From Larix kaempferi (lineage: Eukaryota > Streptophyta > Pinopsida > Pinales > Pinaceae), in the NCBI GenBank assembly GCA_027924585.1, contig BSBM01001387.1, positions 1,488,001 to 1,552,000 of the forward strand: a stretch of DNA of 64,000 nucleotides, given 5' to 3'. Under the pieces are notes generated by a model that had not been told where the DNA came from, searched no databases, and saw nothing but the letters and a program-made list of their open reading frames with translations. The translations under genes and the position numbers were made by a program. The first letter of the stretch is position 1. The number at the start of each line of letters is the position of its first letter. Shown here one piece after another: positions 11,160 to 24,419 of the stretch.

Positions 11160-12350
11160 CCTTTCAAGGCTAGTTTTCCAAATTCATTGGTGCTCCTAAA
11201 CCAATTACTCATTTTGATACAATTAATTTACAATATGACTCCCCACAAGAATTCATTGTGCTTCATTTTGAAGAAATAAATATTTCAACACCACCTTTCT
11301 ATATTAATCTTATGCTGCAATATTTCCTTTTTCACAATTGCATGCTTGATTTTAGAGTTTATCACAACCTAATGCTCAAACCATATATGGAGAGATTAGT
11401 CTTGTAAATCACTAGGCCATCAAAGAAAGTTAAGTGCATTGGAATGATCAAGGATTTGGTGGTTACCTTAGCCCTAATCACTACTAAAATTCTTATGATG
11501 GATTTGTTGGTAGATGATGTGACTATAAAGTATGGAATGCTACTATCAAGATCTTAGGGAGAAAAATTATGAGTACTCTTTAGTTGGACATGACCTATGC
11601 TACAGTCCATATTTTTGGTCATTAAACAAGGTTATACATAGAATAACAATTACATAGACCCTCATTTATCTATTTAATCCAAGTAATTACCCAATTTACT
11701 CACCTAATTCTATGGGGAGTTTGGTTTTCTCAATCGATGATCGTATAGGCTAGTGCCCATTGATTTAAGTATCTAACATTAGGACTTTAAAATAGAGTTA
11801 CATGCATTCGAGGTATTCTCTATTATTATTTATAGATATTCCTCAATAGTGGATATATATCTAGGATTTTGTTGATTTGTCCATCAAGAAAGAACATTCT
11901 ACTTTGTTACAAGTTGAAGTTTGGAACCACTAATCATGTTTTTGAATGTGAATCCCTCTTGTCTAGTTTGGAAGTGGCATCAACATTGAAAATTCAAAGC
12001 ATTATTATTTTGACTTCATTTGATGGTGAATAAAATAAGAAATAAATTCCAAATTAAACATTCATAGATGAGATCCTATAGGAATCAATTTGTGATTTTA
12101 ATTGAAAATTTCTTCTTTCCTACCAATATAATTGTAATTCCTAGAAAGGAAAATCAACAAGTAAAATCATTATCTATATTTGCAATTCTTTTTAGGCCTC
12201 CAATATTTACGCATCTAAAGTATGTAATTGAGGTACTTCATAGACCTCCAATTCGTTTTTTTAACATAAACAGATACCCTTTTTATATTATCAAAAAAGA
12301 GGTCACAGTTGTACTAGAAAACCTATTGTTACAAAATTGCTCCATATAGA
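11160..12350 (+). pseudogene. Ty3/gypsy relic: protease and RNase H fragments
   Basis: Plus-strand debris. About 11490-11640 reads VDDVTIKYGMLLSRS...GEKL with W...MLQ after it, matching the gypsy protease-region text of the KFGMLLSRSWAAKL type. About 11960-12230 reads SGLEVASTLKIQS, then MRSYRNQF, LIENFFFPTNIIVIPRKENQQ and LFRPPIFTHLK, matching the gypsy RNase H end. Stops occur throughout. RNase H precedes the RT fragment at 14590-15140, which is not gypsy order, so either two elements or a rearrangement are involved. Confidence 0.65.
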
Positions 12351-12930
12351 CTGAGCAGAGTACTTCATATGTTTTTCTGGAGTTGAAATCAAAACCTATT
12401 ACAAAAAATTTACATTCACTCAAATTCCACATGTAGCTAAAGGCCTGACTGGTATAGATTCTAATAAAAGTACTAGATAACAAAATGCATTTACACTTCA
12501 TTGACCATTATAATAGAGGTGTGAATCCTATATTTATGAAAGCTTTGGAAATTATTTTGTCTTCAGAGGGAACTGAGGAGGAAGAGATTCCTCAACATAA
12601 TTATTATTATCTAAATTCCTCTCATATTCATTTGTGTCCCCAATACAATCCAACCCTGCTTCATTGTTTACTATCTAGGGATTAGGAGTCAGATCTTTAC
12701 CAAGATCATGGTCCGTGTTCTTCAATTATTTGAGTTCTTGTTGAAAAGACTTGAATTTACCTTTCAAAAATTCAATATCAATTTTTTCATTTATCAATCT
12801 CATTCTCATTTGATTGACCTGAACTTCTAGGTAATCATTCTAGATATGGGAAGACAACTAGTCATCTATGACACTGCATTCCTCCCAATCTTTCTACCTT
12901 TTCACTAAATCTTGAATATCAAATTCTCTA
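12351..12930. other. Unassigned stretch after gypsy relic
   Basis: Contains a 66-codon frame at 12485-12685 (MHLHFIDHYNRGVNPIFMKALE) that may be a further gypsy fragment, but I cannot assign it to a domain. Nothing else recognised. Confidence 0.3.
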
Positions 12931-14430
12931 TTTCACTTCTTCCCATCATGAATTGTCTTAGAAAAATGCTCAGTATTATCCTTATTACCAGTTTCCAAAT
13001 CCATTGCTTGTAAAAAAACAACTATTGACTGATAAAACTTAACTCGAGAAGTGACAAAATAGAGGGTATGATAACAAATTCCAGTGCTAAAAAGTTTGAA
13101 AAAAAAACAAGCACAAACCGAATAGGCCCCAATGATCTTTGTTCCATAACAAAATCTCAATAAACACATTTAATATAGTTACAAACTTAAAGAAACAAAC
13201 AACACAGTATCTACAATCCTGTATTTGTTATTATTGTAGAAGTAATTGACCCAAAATAAAAATTTAGAACAAGTCTCAGAAGTCCAATACAAAAAATCAG
13301 ACCAATTTTCAAATGTAAAGAAACTCAACAAAACGGTCAAACCTAGGTGGCAACAGATAGCACAACCAACATTATCCTCCTATTTCCAAATAGTGTCTAC
13401 TCACTAGAAAGGAAAATAAATCTAAGAAGAAAGCAACTTCTTACTAGTCTGAAATTCAACATTATTCTTTTTGAAAGATAACAAACAACTAAGCACTCAA
13501 TTTCAAAGACTTGAAACAAAACCCCTACCTCTTTTTATCCAAACCCCTACTGAGATGCTCTATTGCATGTCTAGTAAATATTAGAACTATTACTAGACTT
13601 CACTACAGGATAAGGATCATGAACCCCTATCATTAGCTCACATACATTCCATTTCTCTTGTAGTTTATAGAGAGAGCAACAATTCTGATATGAAGTAGAC
13701 CATAAATTGAAATCACCTAGAAAAAATATCTTAATAGAGAATCTAGGGCCTTCCATTATTTCCTCGATGATCTATAATTGATTATCCCATACCAAAAGAA
13801 TCAAATTTCATGCTTAGAACATACAAGTGACAAATTTTCCATACTTGTTCTCATGCTCAAGATTTCTATCAAACCTGATATCGCAGATGTTCATTAATAC
13901 AAAGAATTAATTATATTTCAATTGCATGCTATTAACCTACCACCTAGATTCCGAAGCATGAGATCCATAGAGCTTATTCTTTGCATTTTTAGACAAGGTA
14001 TATTTCATTTTAAGGAATTTGACAATAATCTGCTTCTTCCCTACATTTCCTCAAATTACCTTAATCAAGATTACAAGCAAAGTTTGTGTTTCTATTAGCT
14101 AGGAGGTTTAGAGTTATTAATGCATGAAGTACCTTTATGTCTTCTAACTCTGACATCAAATGCAATATTCTCTTTATTATTTGAATCAAAGGTCCATCTG
14201 TTGGAGCTTGTTTGGTGATTAGATACCGAATGACTATAATATGGTCTTCCACTATGATCAATGGTCTTATTTTTTCTATGATGCTTGCATGAGACCTTTC
14301 CAAAGAGTAAGGGATTCTACTTGATTATTTGAAATTTCCGCCAATCCTCGTGAGTAGTTTTGCTTCACTTTTCCTTCGGGGTCAAAAATTACCTCCCCCA
14401 CCTTCCATGCACCTGCCACCCCTATAGACC
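12931..14430 (-). pseudogene. LINE-like relic, RNase H domain
   Basis: The frame 14061-14303 reads VEDHIIVIRYLITKQAPTDGPL, IIKRILHLMSELEDIKVLHAL and LLANRNTNFACNLD. This resembles the RNase H domain of plant non-LTR retrotransposons (GDSQIVI...W.L...I..IL.L...F....ILREAN..AD..AN). Other minus frames toward 12931 are low-confidence debris: 13571-13756 has LGDFNLW, weakly like an endonuclease motif, and 12933-13169 is unassigned. No RT core is visible. Confidence 0.45.
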
Positions 14431-14589
14431 TTCAATTATTATCAATGAAAAGCATTGGGAAATATTTTTAGAGACAACTGAATGGATTTTTTACAATAAA
14501 AATTGATTCTAATGAAGAGTTTGATAATACAAATGAGCCAAAGTGAGAATCTTTCAGCAAAGGTTAACAAATTCCTGATTCAAGTGGGG

Positions 14590-15140
14590 TTCAAACAATT
14601 GTTTAGTTGAGAAAAAATTACATTCCTAGAGGTCTTATTCCATCAGAGAGGTTATTTGATTAAAATATTTTAGTAGGGAAGCCTTCTTTGCAACCTCGAT
14701 AGGATGTTGTTGAAGAATATAATCTTGGTGCCCATTAGGAACAAAACATTATCAAGCTACCCTAATCATTTCCCAAAGAACAAAAAGAACGCTACATTAA
14801 CATTTTTAAATAATTGGTGGATGTATTTACTTTGAAGTAAGAAGATTTGAAAACATATAACACTACTGTAATAAAACATAAAATTCCTTTAAAATAAGGT
14901 GTAACCCCTTTTAGTAAAAAGCTTATACCAATCACTCCCTTACTTCTACCCATGATTGAAAATAAATTAAAGTAGATGTTTGGTACTCATACTACCATTC
15001 AATTAAGATATTCAAAATGGGTTACTAATCTAGCTCCTATTATGAAGAAATGGAGAAATACATTTGTGTGTAAATTTCAAGAACTTGATAAGGATGAATT
15101 CATGAAATGGGTAACACTTTTCAATGAAATTTGGTGATAA
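14590..15140 (+). pseudogene. Ty3/gypsy reverse transcriptase N-terminal relic
   Basis: Plus-strand text from about 14840: LKTYNTTVIKHKIPLK, GVTPFSKKLIPITPLLLPMIENKLK and TIQLRYSKWVTNLAPIMKKWRNTFVCKFQELDKDEF. This matches the opening of gypsy RT (HRIPL..G..P..Q..R...P.....I..EV..L...G.I.PS.SPWVSPVV.V.KK.G..R.C.D.R.LN). Many stops. The catalytic YVDD region is absent. An old fragment. Confidence 0.75.
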
Positions 15141-17352
15141 TTTTTTTCTCTTATATACTTTTAAGATTGAAGTCACCAAAACTCATATGATCCTTTTGAA
15201 TTTTGATGTGCAGTAAAAAAGACACTTGGAGGGAATTGTGTTGTATTTCTAATGTTTTTTTCAAAAACTATTAGTGTCATTTAATGTGCTAATTTTTCAT
15301 TTAATTCAATGATTTTCTTTGCAAATTTATGGAAAAGTTGACAAGTTTATTTCCCATCAATTAATTCAATGTTCAATATATAATTTTCAAAAATAAAATA
15401 TAGGATGATGATCTACTCAAAACATAGTAGATCCCACTTTTTTTCTTTCTTTTTGTATATTGTATTTTTATTATTTTTTGAAATTTACCCATTAATATTT
15501 GAATCACAAATTATACAAAAATCTATCTTGTCAAACTTTTTTCAACTATTTATATAAATTGAAAAACAAAAAATATCGTTTTGAATAGGAAACATCCACA
15601 AGGATCCCACAATTTTATTTTTTTAAATTGGTTGTGTATTTTTTATGTCATTTATTTTCCGTTGAGATTTTTTGAAATTGTGGGAAAAAAAATTCAATAT
15701 AGGTTTTAAAACAAATTAAATTAAAAAATATAACATGAAATCAAAAGTGTGAAAATGATATGCAATTGGATAGATGATTCATTCAGGTATCTGTTGACCT
15801 AAAATGAATGAGGTGAAAGAGTTTCACCCTATGGATCTTGCAGTTGTAGAAAATCCTACAATCAGAATGTTGGAATTCTGTAATTTGAGTATTCAATCGA
15901 GCTATATTATAGCTCATTCGAACCTTTAAAAAGATCAATTGAGTGTTGTACATTTTTTTTGAAATAGATTGATTGAGGTTTAATAAACCATATATCAAGG
16001 GTTTGCATAGTTTGAAAATCACTCAATCGAACTCCATAGCTAGATTGAGCTATCAATTTTGATCAAGCTACAAAGATCAATCTAGATCCTCCAAACACTT
16101 TGCAAATTTATCAATTTTTCCAATTCCAAGTGTTAAGGAGATCGATTTATTTATAGAGCTAAATTGTGCTCTTGTAAAATTGAAAAAATGTATATATATT
16201 ACAAAATTTCATCCATTTGTTGATTAAACAAATTAAAAAAAAAACACATGAATCAATCAACAATCAACAACCAAAAAGAGAAAAACAACATTGAAAGAAT
16301 TAATTAATCAACAATCAATATGGGATGTATTAAAAAGTGTAGTAAGAAATATAATCACCAATGGGTAAAGGAAAATGCAATACGAGAGAAGGCTACAGAG
16401 AGGATGAGACAAATATAAGCATAATTGATAGCACATTTGGAAGATTGTGTAGGTCAACCCATTTCTCAACCTTCAATGCATCTAACATAAGAGTCTTTAG
16501 GCCATCCAATTTAGGGAAATGTCTATTATTCTTCAAGTTTCTATTTAACCATTAAAATGCACATCTATTTTATAATTCTTCATGTGAATTCCTTTAAATT
16601 TGTTGTAATATACCTGATTTTGACCTAGAATGTATTTAACCAAAATTATGTAAATGATGTAAATACACTAGTATGGTTTCCTAGTGTAGAGCTCAAGGCC
16701 AAGGCCCAACTAGTGAATGGCTAGGCACATATGATGTAAGTATTGTTATTTGGACCATATGGTTGGCTTGTAATGCTAACTCGAAATATATGTAAATATT
16801 ATGTTGCATAAATAGTAAAATTATCCAAGATGGTTGTGTAAAGAGCACTAGAGGGGTTATGATTCCAACAGTGGGGAAGAGGAAAGGGGGGCTATGGGAG
16901 ACTAAATCATTTGCATCCAATTTTCAACCTTAGAATTGATCCAAATTATTCCATGGGATTTAACTGATGCAATTACCTTCTTTTGACTATTTCTAATCAT
17001 TGAAGCATGGGGTTGAATGCACTTTTGTGACAGTTCTATCAATTGTCAGAATTCATTTCTTCTATGATTAGAAGCTATGTTGGTTTTGTTTTCATCATCA
17101 TCTCATATCCTATGGATTCAAAACCCATTCTATCATTCTCTCATACAAATATACATAACATAGAGCTCCCTATTGATGTTCATGACCATTACCAAACCGT
17201 GTATAACCCTGAAATTCGAATTTAGAGACATGACTATATATTTGGAGGAAAAATAGATGGTTGTAGGTGAGCACAGAGGTTGGGAAAGATAAGGATTGCT
17301 ACCCATTGAGTTCTATTACTTTTACATTCTTGATAAGCCACAAATTGATGCT
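15141..17352. other. Gene-free AT-rich flank left of element B
   Basis: About 2.2 kb with no gene I can support. It holds AT-rich tracts, a near-palindrome GAGCTATATTATAGCTC near 15900, and three short frames (15783-16022, 16361-16555, 16693-16920) with no recognisable motif. The last bases before 17358 form the possible left target duplication of B (ACATG at 17353-17357). Confidence 0.5.
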
Positions 17353-17357
17353 ACATG

Positions 17358-18048
17358 TGTGATAATTTGTCACATCATGAAACTAGTTCACTGAAAAAAC
17401 TCAGAATTAGTTTTGCAAGAATGCAGAGAAGGAAGAAAATTTGAGAAAAAACACACGAGAAAAAGAAACTCAATTGAGTAAAAATCCATCTTGATATTAT
17501 TGAACAATAAGAGTACAATAAATAATATATCTCAAGATATAAAATCAAATGCACTAAAGTAAATTCAAAAAGTTCACAAAAGGCCGGCTTACAAAAAGAA
17601 AAAAAACCCTAATAGTGGCAACATAACTTTCCAACTCAGTCAAGGACCTCACGAATGAGATAAATCAAGTATGGAAACTAATTATTTATGAGAAATAAGT
17701 AATATGATGCATTTTGGAGAGAAAAATATGGAGGATGTGTTGGCCAAAAACTAGACAACTTGACAAGTCCATAAAAGCACCTAGCTTTATCCTTATCCAC
17801 TGAAAAGCAGAAAAAGCAAGACAAATCCATGTAAAAGCAGGAAAGCGCTCTTACCATTCTGGACTATCATAAAAATCAGACAGGATCTACTAGAATATTT
17901 TTGAGGGCACACTTGTGTATAATGATGACAAGACGTGAGCCTAGAAAGGAAATATCGACCAAATACCTAGTCACACACCTAGGAAAGTATCAAAAAATGA
18001 ATAATACTTCATATCCTAAGTCTAGATGGTTTTTTTAATATTATAACA
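17358..18048 (-). repeat. 3' LTR of element B
   Basis: Begins TGTGATAATTTG and ends ATTATAACA. It is similar along its whole length to 31256-31588 joined to 58690-59048. This copy is uninterrupted and supplies the empty-site sequence for the 27-kb transposon insertion (TTATGAGAAATAAG, near 17688-17701). Confidence 0.9.
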
Positions 18049-18057
18049 TGTCCCCTT

Positions 18058-18444
18058 TGTTAGAAAAATAGGATCGCAGAGAAATAACATTTAAACAAGA
18101 TACAAATATAAATCACATAAAACACATTACAAGAGAGACACCAATATAACGTGGTTCACCCAAGATGGGCTACATCCACACAGAAATTTCCAGTCCTTAT
18201 TATTATACCATTCAACAAATGAAGGGAGACAACCTGCAACACATCTGTTGAAACTTCCTCTTCACTCTCTCACAGTCTCTCTTACACAATCAGAGGCTTC
18301 TCCCTTGAACTCTTGTGGTGGGGTGATGCCCCCCTGCTGGGGTTATTGTACAGTCCATTTTCATATCATATAAAATTGGGGTACAAACACAACTGAAAAC
18401 AACATCATCTCTAAATCAGGAAGATTAGGCTCCACAAACCAACA
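18058..18444 (-). repeat. Solo LTR (family S) next to B's polypurine tract
   Basis: 387 bp, TGTTAGAAAAATAGG to ACCAACA, with a perfect 5-bp duplication CCCTT (18053-18057 and 18445-18449). It matches the solo LTR at 42777-43361 at both ends but lacks its GC-rich core. Strand is assumed from the shared orientation of neighbouring LTRs; no internal sequence remains to prove it. Confidence 0.88.
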
Positions 18445-18449
18445 CCCTT

Positions 18450-19359
18450 AAGACTGACTTAGAGTGAGTAAAACTTGATTAGGGCCTAAGAAACAAGGCT
18501 TATGGTCACCCCATTACAATTATTATCTGTCCATGTAAAATGAGGAAACAATGAAACCGTCATGGGAACAAAACCCTCCCTAAAAAATGGACATGAAAAC
18601 ACACCAAAAATTAACTGCTCCAAACTCAAGTAGGTGTGTAGCTTGATCAGATGTCTAGAGGTATCTTCCTCTTTGGAAGAAGAGGATCATGCTCCCAAAA
18701 CATGTCCTTGAATTCTCCATCAGTGGATGCAAGCGAATATGGAATCTCTTTGAACCAAAATTGATCCAAACAAATCTATGAATATGCATACCATTATGGA
18801 ACTTGAATTTCAAACCACATTAGGCAAGATCAGATCCAATCAGATCTGATTATCGTTGAAACTTGAACTTCTGATCAGTGGAAATTAATTCATCTCCAAG
18901 AATTGAGAGATAGTCCCTTGAGATCTTCTTTGAACCAGAAGGGGTGAGATCAGAACCAAAATCACCAAAATATGCCTGAGACTTGAACCCAAGCGAATGC
19001 TAGTGTCCTCCATATCCAATGAAACTCTAAGAACATGTGCTAGCAATCATGTAGAATTACATAGGAAGCATGTAATCAAGAAGGGAAAATGCATCACTTC
19101 AAAATTCTGATCTATCTTCTAAAACCTTCTATAGATCACCATTTTGCAAATTAGTATACTCATGTGAAATAGAGGATTTGAATTCGTCTTCAGCTTTTAG
19201 AGCATGAACTGGCTTATCTTGCTTAGAATTCAAAATTGAAGGCTCATAGGATAACATGAGGGAGAGAGATGGAAGTCTTCATCTTCAACAAATGTATGTA
19301 TTGGATAAATTTCTCCTATTTCTTCTTCTTTTATTTGAACAACTTATTCTAAGAGAGTT
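18450..19359 (-). pseudogene. Element B interior, degraded Gag C-terminal region
   Basis: About 900 bp similar to the interior of element D (for example the stretch around 18620-18710 versus 2190-2290, with AACTCAAG.AGGTGTG and AGAGGATCATGCTC). D's repeated GAGATC.CCTTTGAACCA module is visible near 18920. No long frame remains. Ends at copia E, which duplicated GAGGC (19360-19364). Confidence 0.65.
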
Positions 19360-19364
19360 GAGGC

Positions 19365-20015
19365 TGTTGATGTATATGTAACTTCGGAATGTATTTCACA
19401 TATATGTATATTGTATTCCTATAGAGATGGTTTTATTCCTCTATACGGAAGTGTCGTCATTTATATTGTAAGTGTCGTAACTTATACTTGATGGGTTATT
19501 AGACCACCTTGTTTGGGGTCGGCCCTGTATAAGTCATGTGGGTCAAAGGGTTATTAGACCACCCTATTGGGGGTCGGCCATGTGGGTCAAAGGGTTATTA
19601 GACCACCCTATTGGGGGTCGGCCCAGTCAGCATTATGTTATGTGGTTAAGTTCGAGCCTACATGAGTTAGGTAAAAAGGCAAGTCAAGTCAAGTATAAAT
19701 AGAGTGCGGGAGGCACTCTATTTGCTCACTCACTTCTCACACATGCACTCAAGGAGGAGTGGCGCACTTATGGAGGAGGAGGATATGCTGCTAGGTTATG
19801 GCTATCTCTCTTGGTTGGTTGTATCATTGCTCTATCTATCTCTAAGGAAGTTATTGGGGTTTTTCACCTTTATGGTTTTCCCCAAGTAAATCTTTGTGTC
19901 TCTTGTGTGCTTGCATTATTGTCTCCATGATTGATATGCTGTAGATATGCTGTACATGTTGTTCTCTCAGTTAAGATCCTAAGATCAGATTGAAGTAAAT
20001 TCTGAAAATTTAACA
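19365..20015 (+). repeat. 5' LTR of copia E
   Basis: TGTTGATGTATATG to AATTTAACA. It contains a 44-bp tandem duplication around 19531-19620 (the GGGTCAAAGGGTTATTAGACC unit) absent from the 3' LTR. TATA box TATAAATA at 19694-19701. Confidence 0.96.
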
Positions 20016-20027
20016 TGGTATCAGAGC
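20016..20027 (+). other. Primer-binding site of copia E
   Basis: TGGTATCAGAGC immediately after the 5' LTR, complementary to the 3' end of initiator tRNA-Met, the usual copia primer. Confidence 0.93.
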
Positions 20028-20389
20028 TAGCCTAAAAGAAGGCATGATATGGCATGTATGACACTTGTTGCATTTACGATGTTAGGGCTTGATATAGCAA
20101 AAACCAGTCATCGTAGAACTTTCACTATAAATCCGTTTTGGCGAAGTTTTCGGATGTGAAATTGTTACAGGCTGAAGCTAAGATATCCAGGTATCTTGTG
20201 TCCAAAGGAAAACCTCTAATTCGTTGTACTTTGTGATTTATGATCTGTACAATATAGGGTTTCTGCCTCTTCCAGATCTGAGTCAAAATCAGGTGACCTT
20301 GGGAAAAAGGTCATATCTTGGGATAGAAAGCTCCAAATGAAATTTTGTAAAAAGTGACAGGTAGTACACAGTCTGTACTATCTCCGAAA

Positions 20390-20765
20390 ACTTTTTCAGA
20401 TGCCGAAGTTGAACCAGTGACACGTGGCACGCCGTACAAGTTCGCTCTCCTGTATTATCCCATAAACAGGTCACGTTGCAACATTTGGCATAACTCTCTC
20501 TAAGAGATTCCAATTGAGGTCAAATCTATCAGGATGGAAAGGTAACAGGCCGAGCTATCTCAGAAAACTTTTTCAGAGGCCGAAGTTAAAACAGTGACAT
20601 GTGGCACGCCGTACAAGTTCGCTCTCCTGTTTTATCCCAAAACAGGTCACGTTGCGACATTTGGCATAACTCTCTCTCAGAGAATCCAATTGAGGTCAAA
20701 CCTGTCAGGATGGAAAGATAACAGGTCAGGATATCTCAGGAAACGTTTTCAGACCCTGTGGATCA
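20390..20765 (+). repeat. Tandem duplication, about 180 bp, in copia E leader
   Basis: Two adjacent copies of a segment containing GTGGCACGCCGTACAAGTTC, CAGGTCACGTTGC and AACTCTCTCT (starts near 20420 and 20598). A third partial copy may begin near 20740. Non-coding leader. Confidence 0.75.
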
Positions 20766-21165
20766 AAAGTTTCGGAGTTACACCAGAAACAATCAGGTAC
20801 ATATTTCTGTCAAAACAGAATTATTTTTTGGTACCTTCATTCATGGCTTCCGGAATTTAGGGCTTTGGAGAAAGTTGGAATTTTTGTAATCGGAGACCAC
20901 GGCTGAATGCTACTCATCAAAATAGAAATTTAGAGACCAAGATCAGAATTTTTGGTTGGGAAGAAGGCCGGGCTTTATTAGACCCTAGTTCGGGACTTTG
21001 ATCAGAAAAGTGGAAAATTAGGGCTTCTGTAAAAATGGGAATTTTTGAAATCTGTGACCACGGCTGGAAGCTCCTCAGAAAAATAGAAGCTTAGAGCTTT
21101 GGATCAAACATTTTGATTGGGAAGAAGAGTGGGCTTCATCAAACCCCAGTTCAGGGTCACGTCCA

Positions 21166-21375
21166 GTGAATCTGGAAGTTTCAAAGCTCAAGGTCCAGTT
21201 CTTGCAAATCAAGTGGATTGGGTTAATCCTAGAAGAAGATGGATTGATCATCTGCATGAGTGAAGAAGTTCCTGTTTCAGAGGGAGATGAGGCTAAGGCC
21301 TTATATAAGAAGATTACAAGCGATCTCGACAGGTATGACTCATCGAGGTATGTTTCAATATTTGTACATGATTAA
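21166..21375 (+). pseudogene. Gag remnant of copia E
   Basis: The frame contains IGLILEEDGLIICMSEEVP and SEGDEAKALYKK. These match the start of copia A gag (IGLILEEKDLDTYIKEEVPIPEGDEAKALHKK). It ends in a stop soon after. The rest of gag, protease and integrase is absent. Confidence 0.75.
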
Positions 21376-22900
21376 GTTTATGGTATGTTTGTCTTCATGT
21401 TATTACGGTTAGTACAATTTTGATTTTAGATTTGTCGTATCACCTTAACAAATTTATGAATGCATGATAGAAGATATTCATTGGTTAGGGTGTTGACACT
21501 TATGATTGTACTAATGCATTATGGTGTTATATGAGGTTTATGTTGTCTACTAACATAAAAGGTAGACCAAGAAAGACAAATCATGTTCTGGTCCAAGAAC
21601 ATATGGTCATGATAACATGAGGACAAAGATTCATCCATTGTCATGGATCGCATAGAAGATCCATTTACGAGGTATGTATAACTTGGTTTTATAATGGCTA
21701 ACCTATGAGATATACAGGTTACTAGCACAAGTCATTGAAGAAGAACAAGAAGACATCATGTGAGTATGTTAGACATAACTAACTAGCATGCTAATCCAGG
21801 TATGTTTTTCCTATATCAAGATAGAATCCTACCTTGGGTTAGGATCTTATACTGTTGTTGATAATGATTACTCATGAAGTCATAGGTTTGAATAATCATG
21901 TTTGTATGCATATTATGTTTCTTACCATAATTGATGATATGACTAACCAGAAGAATCATGAAGGTATAGGTTTGAATAATCACAGGTTTTGTGCATTTTA
22001 TACCTCTTATCTTGATCGATGATTCAACTAACCCGAAGAGTCATAGGTTTGAGTAATTACAGGTTTAGACATGTTATGTTTCTTATGAGTTGACTAACCA
22101 TAAGAATCCTAGATAAACCTTGAATGCTAATGCTTATTATTTTCTGTTTGAAATGATCATGATTATACATGCTTGAGATTATTGTGTTTTAATAGTATAC
22201 TAATGAATGTATGATTTTGTATGAGACCTAGAGGATAACACAATGATGATACTAATAAGCATGCAGGATGAATATGAGTTCAAGAATAGGTAATTCAGGA
22301 AGCAAAGATCAAGAGGGAGTACACTCCAGTGGTTTATGCAATGATGCAGATATTCAGAGGGAGTTGACCATCTCTCTACTCTCCACAACAGAAAGGTGTA
22401 GAAGAAGCTACTGCAGATTAGGACTCCAGCAACTCCTGCAAGAAAGCAAAGACTCAGAGGGAGTCCACCCAACGAACAAACAAAGATAAGTATTTTAATT
22501 ATCATTTCTTGTATATGTGTTTGTTTAAACAAAATTGTTCAATGATGTATATGCTCATGTTCCTAGACTTAGGATATGTATTGTGCATATTAGAATAGTT
22601 GCATTAATGAACAGTATACTACTAATATACATGGGTAAGTGGCCTATGGCACTGTACAACATTCCATTGCTACTTATCTAGAATGAAACCTCTTTGCTGA
22701 CATGTTGGGAGTTGTGCACACTCTTAACAATGTTCTGGTAGAGATTGGAAGGCATCTAGAAAGTTACGGAATATGGATAAATGTTGTATTGAAGCATTGG
22801 CTAAGATAATTGCATGACTGTATGGCATATTTCTTTATGTGTAAGAATTTGTTCTGAAAACTATGAGATGTTTTCTAATCATGCAATTTAACATGTTGTG
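21376..22900 (+). other. Non-coding filler in copia E replacing gag-pro-integrase
   Basis: No copia domain in this 1.5 kb. A diverged repeat of about 85 bp recurs near 21880, 21965 and 22050 (core CATAGGTTTGA.TAAT.A). The segment 22265-22490 has three CAGAGGGAG or AGAGGGAG boxes that resemble purine tracts and a 73-codon frame (22268-22489) without recognisable motif. Origin unknown; it could be captured host sequence. Confidence 0.5.
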
Positions 22901-23009
22901 TAGGAAAGATCGTATGCCATCTCCTACAAAAGAAGAACTACAACATTTGTTCTAGCAACAAAGATATCTATTGAAGATATTGAAGATATTGAAGTTCCTA
23001 GGATCTGGG

Positions 23010-24290
23010 ATGAAGAAATGAAATGCCATGATCCGTCGATCATGAAGAATGATGTTTGGGATGTAATCCCAAGACATGAAGGGAAGTTTGCTATGAATTC
23101 CAAATGGAACTATCAGATCAAGCATGTTGCAGATGGCAGCATTAAGAAATATAAAAGTGATGAAATAGAAGATGCACCAGATGGATCTCAAGACAGCATG
23201 GTGTAGTCATATATGTGTGCAGAACTTGGTATGGTAGGATAGACAACTTTCTATCCAGTTTGGGCTTTACCAAGAGTAAAGCGGATTCCAACCTTTACTA
23301 CAAGGTTGAGGAAGGAAATCCAGTGATACTACTCTTGTATGCAGATAACCTGTTTGTTACAGATGAAGATAGATTGATTGCCGACATGCAGCGGAAGCTT
23401 ACTGCCAAGTTCGAGATGAAGAACTTGATGATGATGCACTATTTGTTTTTGGCATGGAGGTGTGGCAGAGTGCAGATAGAATCTTCCTTGGACAAGGGAA
23501 GTATGCAGTAGATATCCTAAAGAGATTCGGGATGATGGATTGCAAGGCCATGGCTACATCGATGGCATCGAATCTGAAGCTTCTATGTGATGCTTCATCT
23601 GAGCCAGTTGATGTCTCTATGTATCATCAGATGATTGGGTCCTTGATGTACCTGACGAACACGAGACCAGACATTTGCTTTGCTGTGAACACATTGAGCC
23701 AGTTCCTGACGGATCCGAGGAGTGTTCACCTGGTTGCTGTAAACCATGTTTTGAGGTACCTGAAGGGTACAGTGGATTATGGGCTCAGGTATGAGGAGAA
23801 TCAAAAGTTTAACCTGCAGGGTTATGTTGATTCAGATTGGGCTGGCAGTGCTGTAGATAGGAAGAGCACATCTGGGTGTTGCTTCAATATGGGATCAGGT
23901 GTGATCTCTTGGTTTAGCAGGAAGCAGTCTTGCGTAGCACTGAGTACAGCTAAGGCAGAGTATGTTGCAGCCTGTTCAGCTAGTTGTGAGGCAGTATGGC
24001 TACGGAAGCTACTGTCTGAGTTATTTGATATCCTGTTGGATGCTACTGGTATCTTCTGTGATAACCAGAGTTGTGTGAAGCTGTCCGAGAACCCATTGTT
24101 TCATGACAGGTCGAAACACATAGAGATCAAATATCACTATATCAGGGATATGGTGTAGAGAGGAGCTGTGAAGCTCCTGTATGTTGCGACGGACGAGCAG
24201 ATTGCAGATGTGTTGACGAAGCCACTAGCCAGGGTGAAGTTCGAGTACTTTAGAGAGAGGCTTGGCATTCTTCAGATCGAGGACACTTCG
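23010..24290 (+). pseudogene. Copia E reverse transcriptase remnant and RNase H
   Basis: 23018-23206 gives IMKNDVWDVIPRHEG and YQIKHVADGSIKKYKSD (RT start), then an internal deletion joins directly to text of the HQMDLKTA type. 23215-23511 carries RTWYGRIDNFLSSLGF and the active-site region as LLLYADNLFV, so YVDD is changed to YADN. A frameshift leads to 23454-24158: connection region, VDSDWAGSAVDRKSTSGCC, KAEYVAACSASCEAVW, FCDNQSCVKLSENP and HDRSKHIEIKYHYIRDM (RNase H). A TAG at 24156-24158 is followed by the rest of the domain out to about 24290. Not functional. Confidence 0.9.
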
Positions 24291-24419
24291 AGGAAGAAGT
24301 GATGGACACATTTGCTGAAGCCATTCCAAGCATGTTGGAAGGAGGATCCTTCACATGGCTGTGGATGTAAGCGCTGGATGATGAACATCTGGATGATGTT
24401 CTGGTTTCTGTTGGATATG

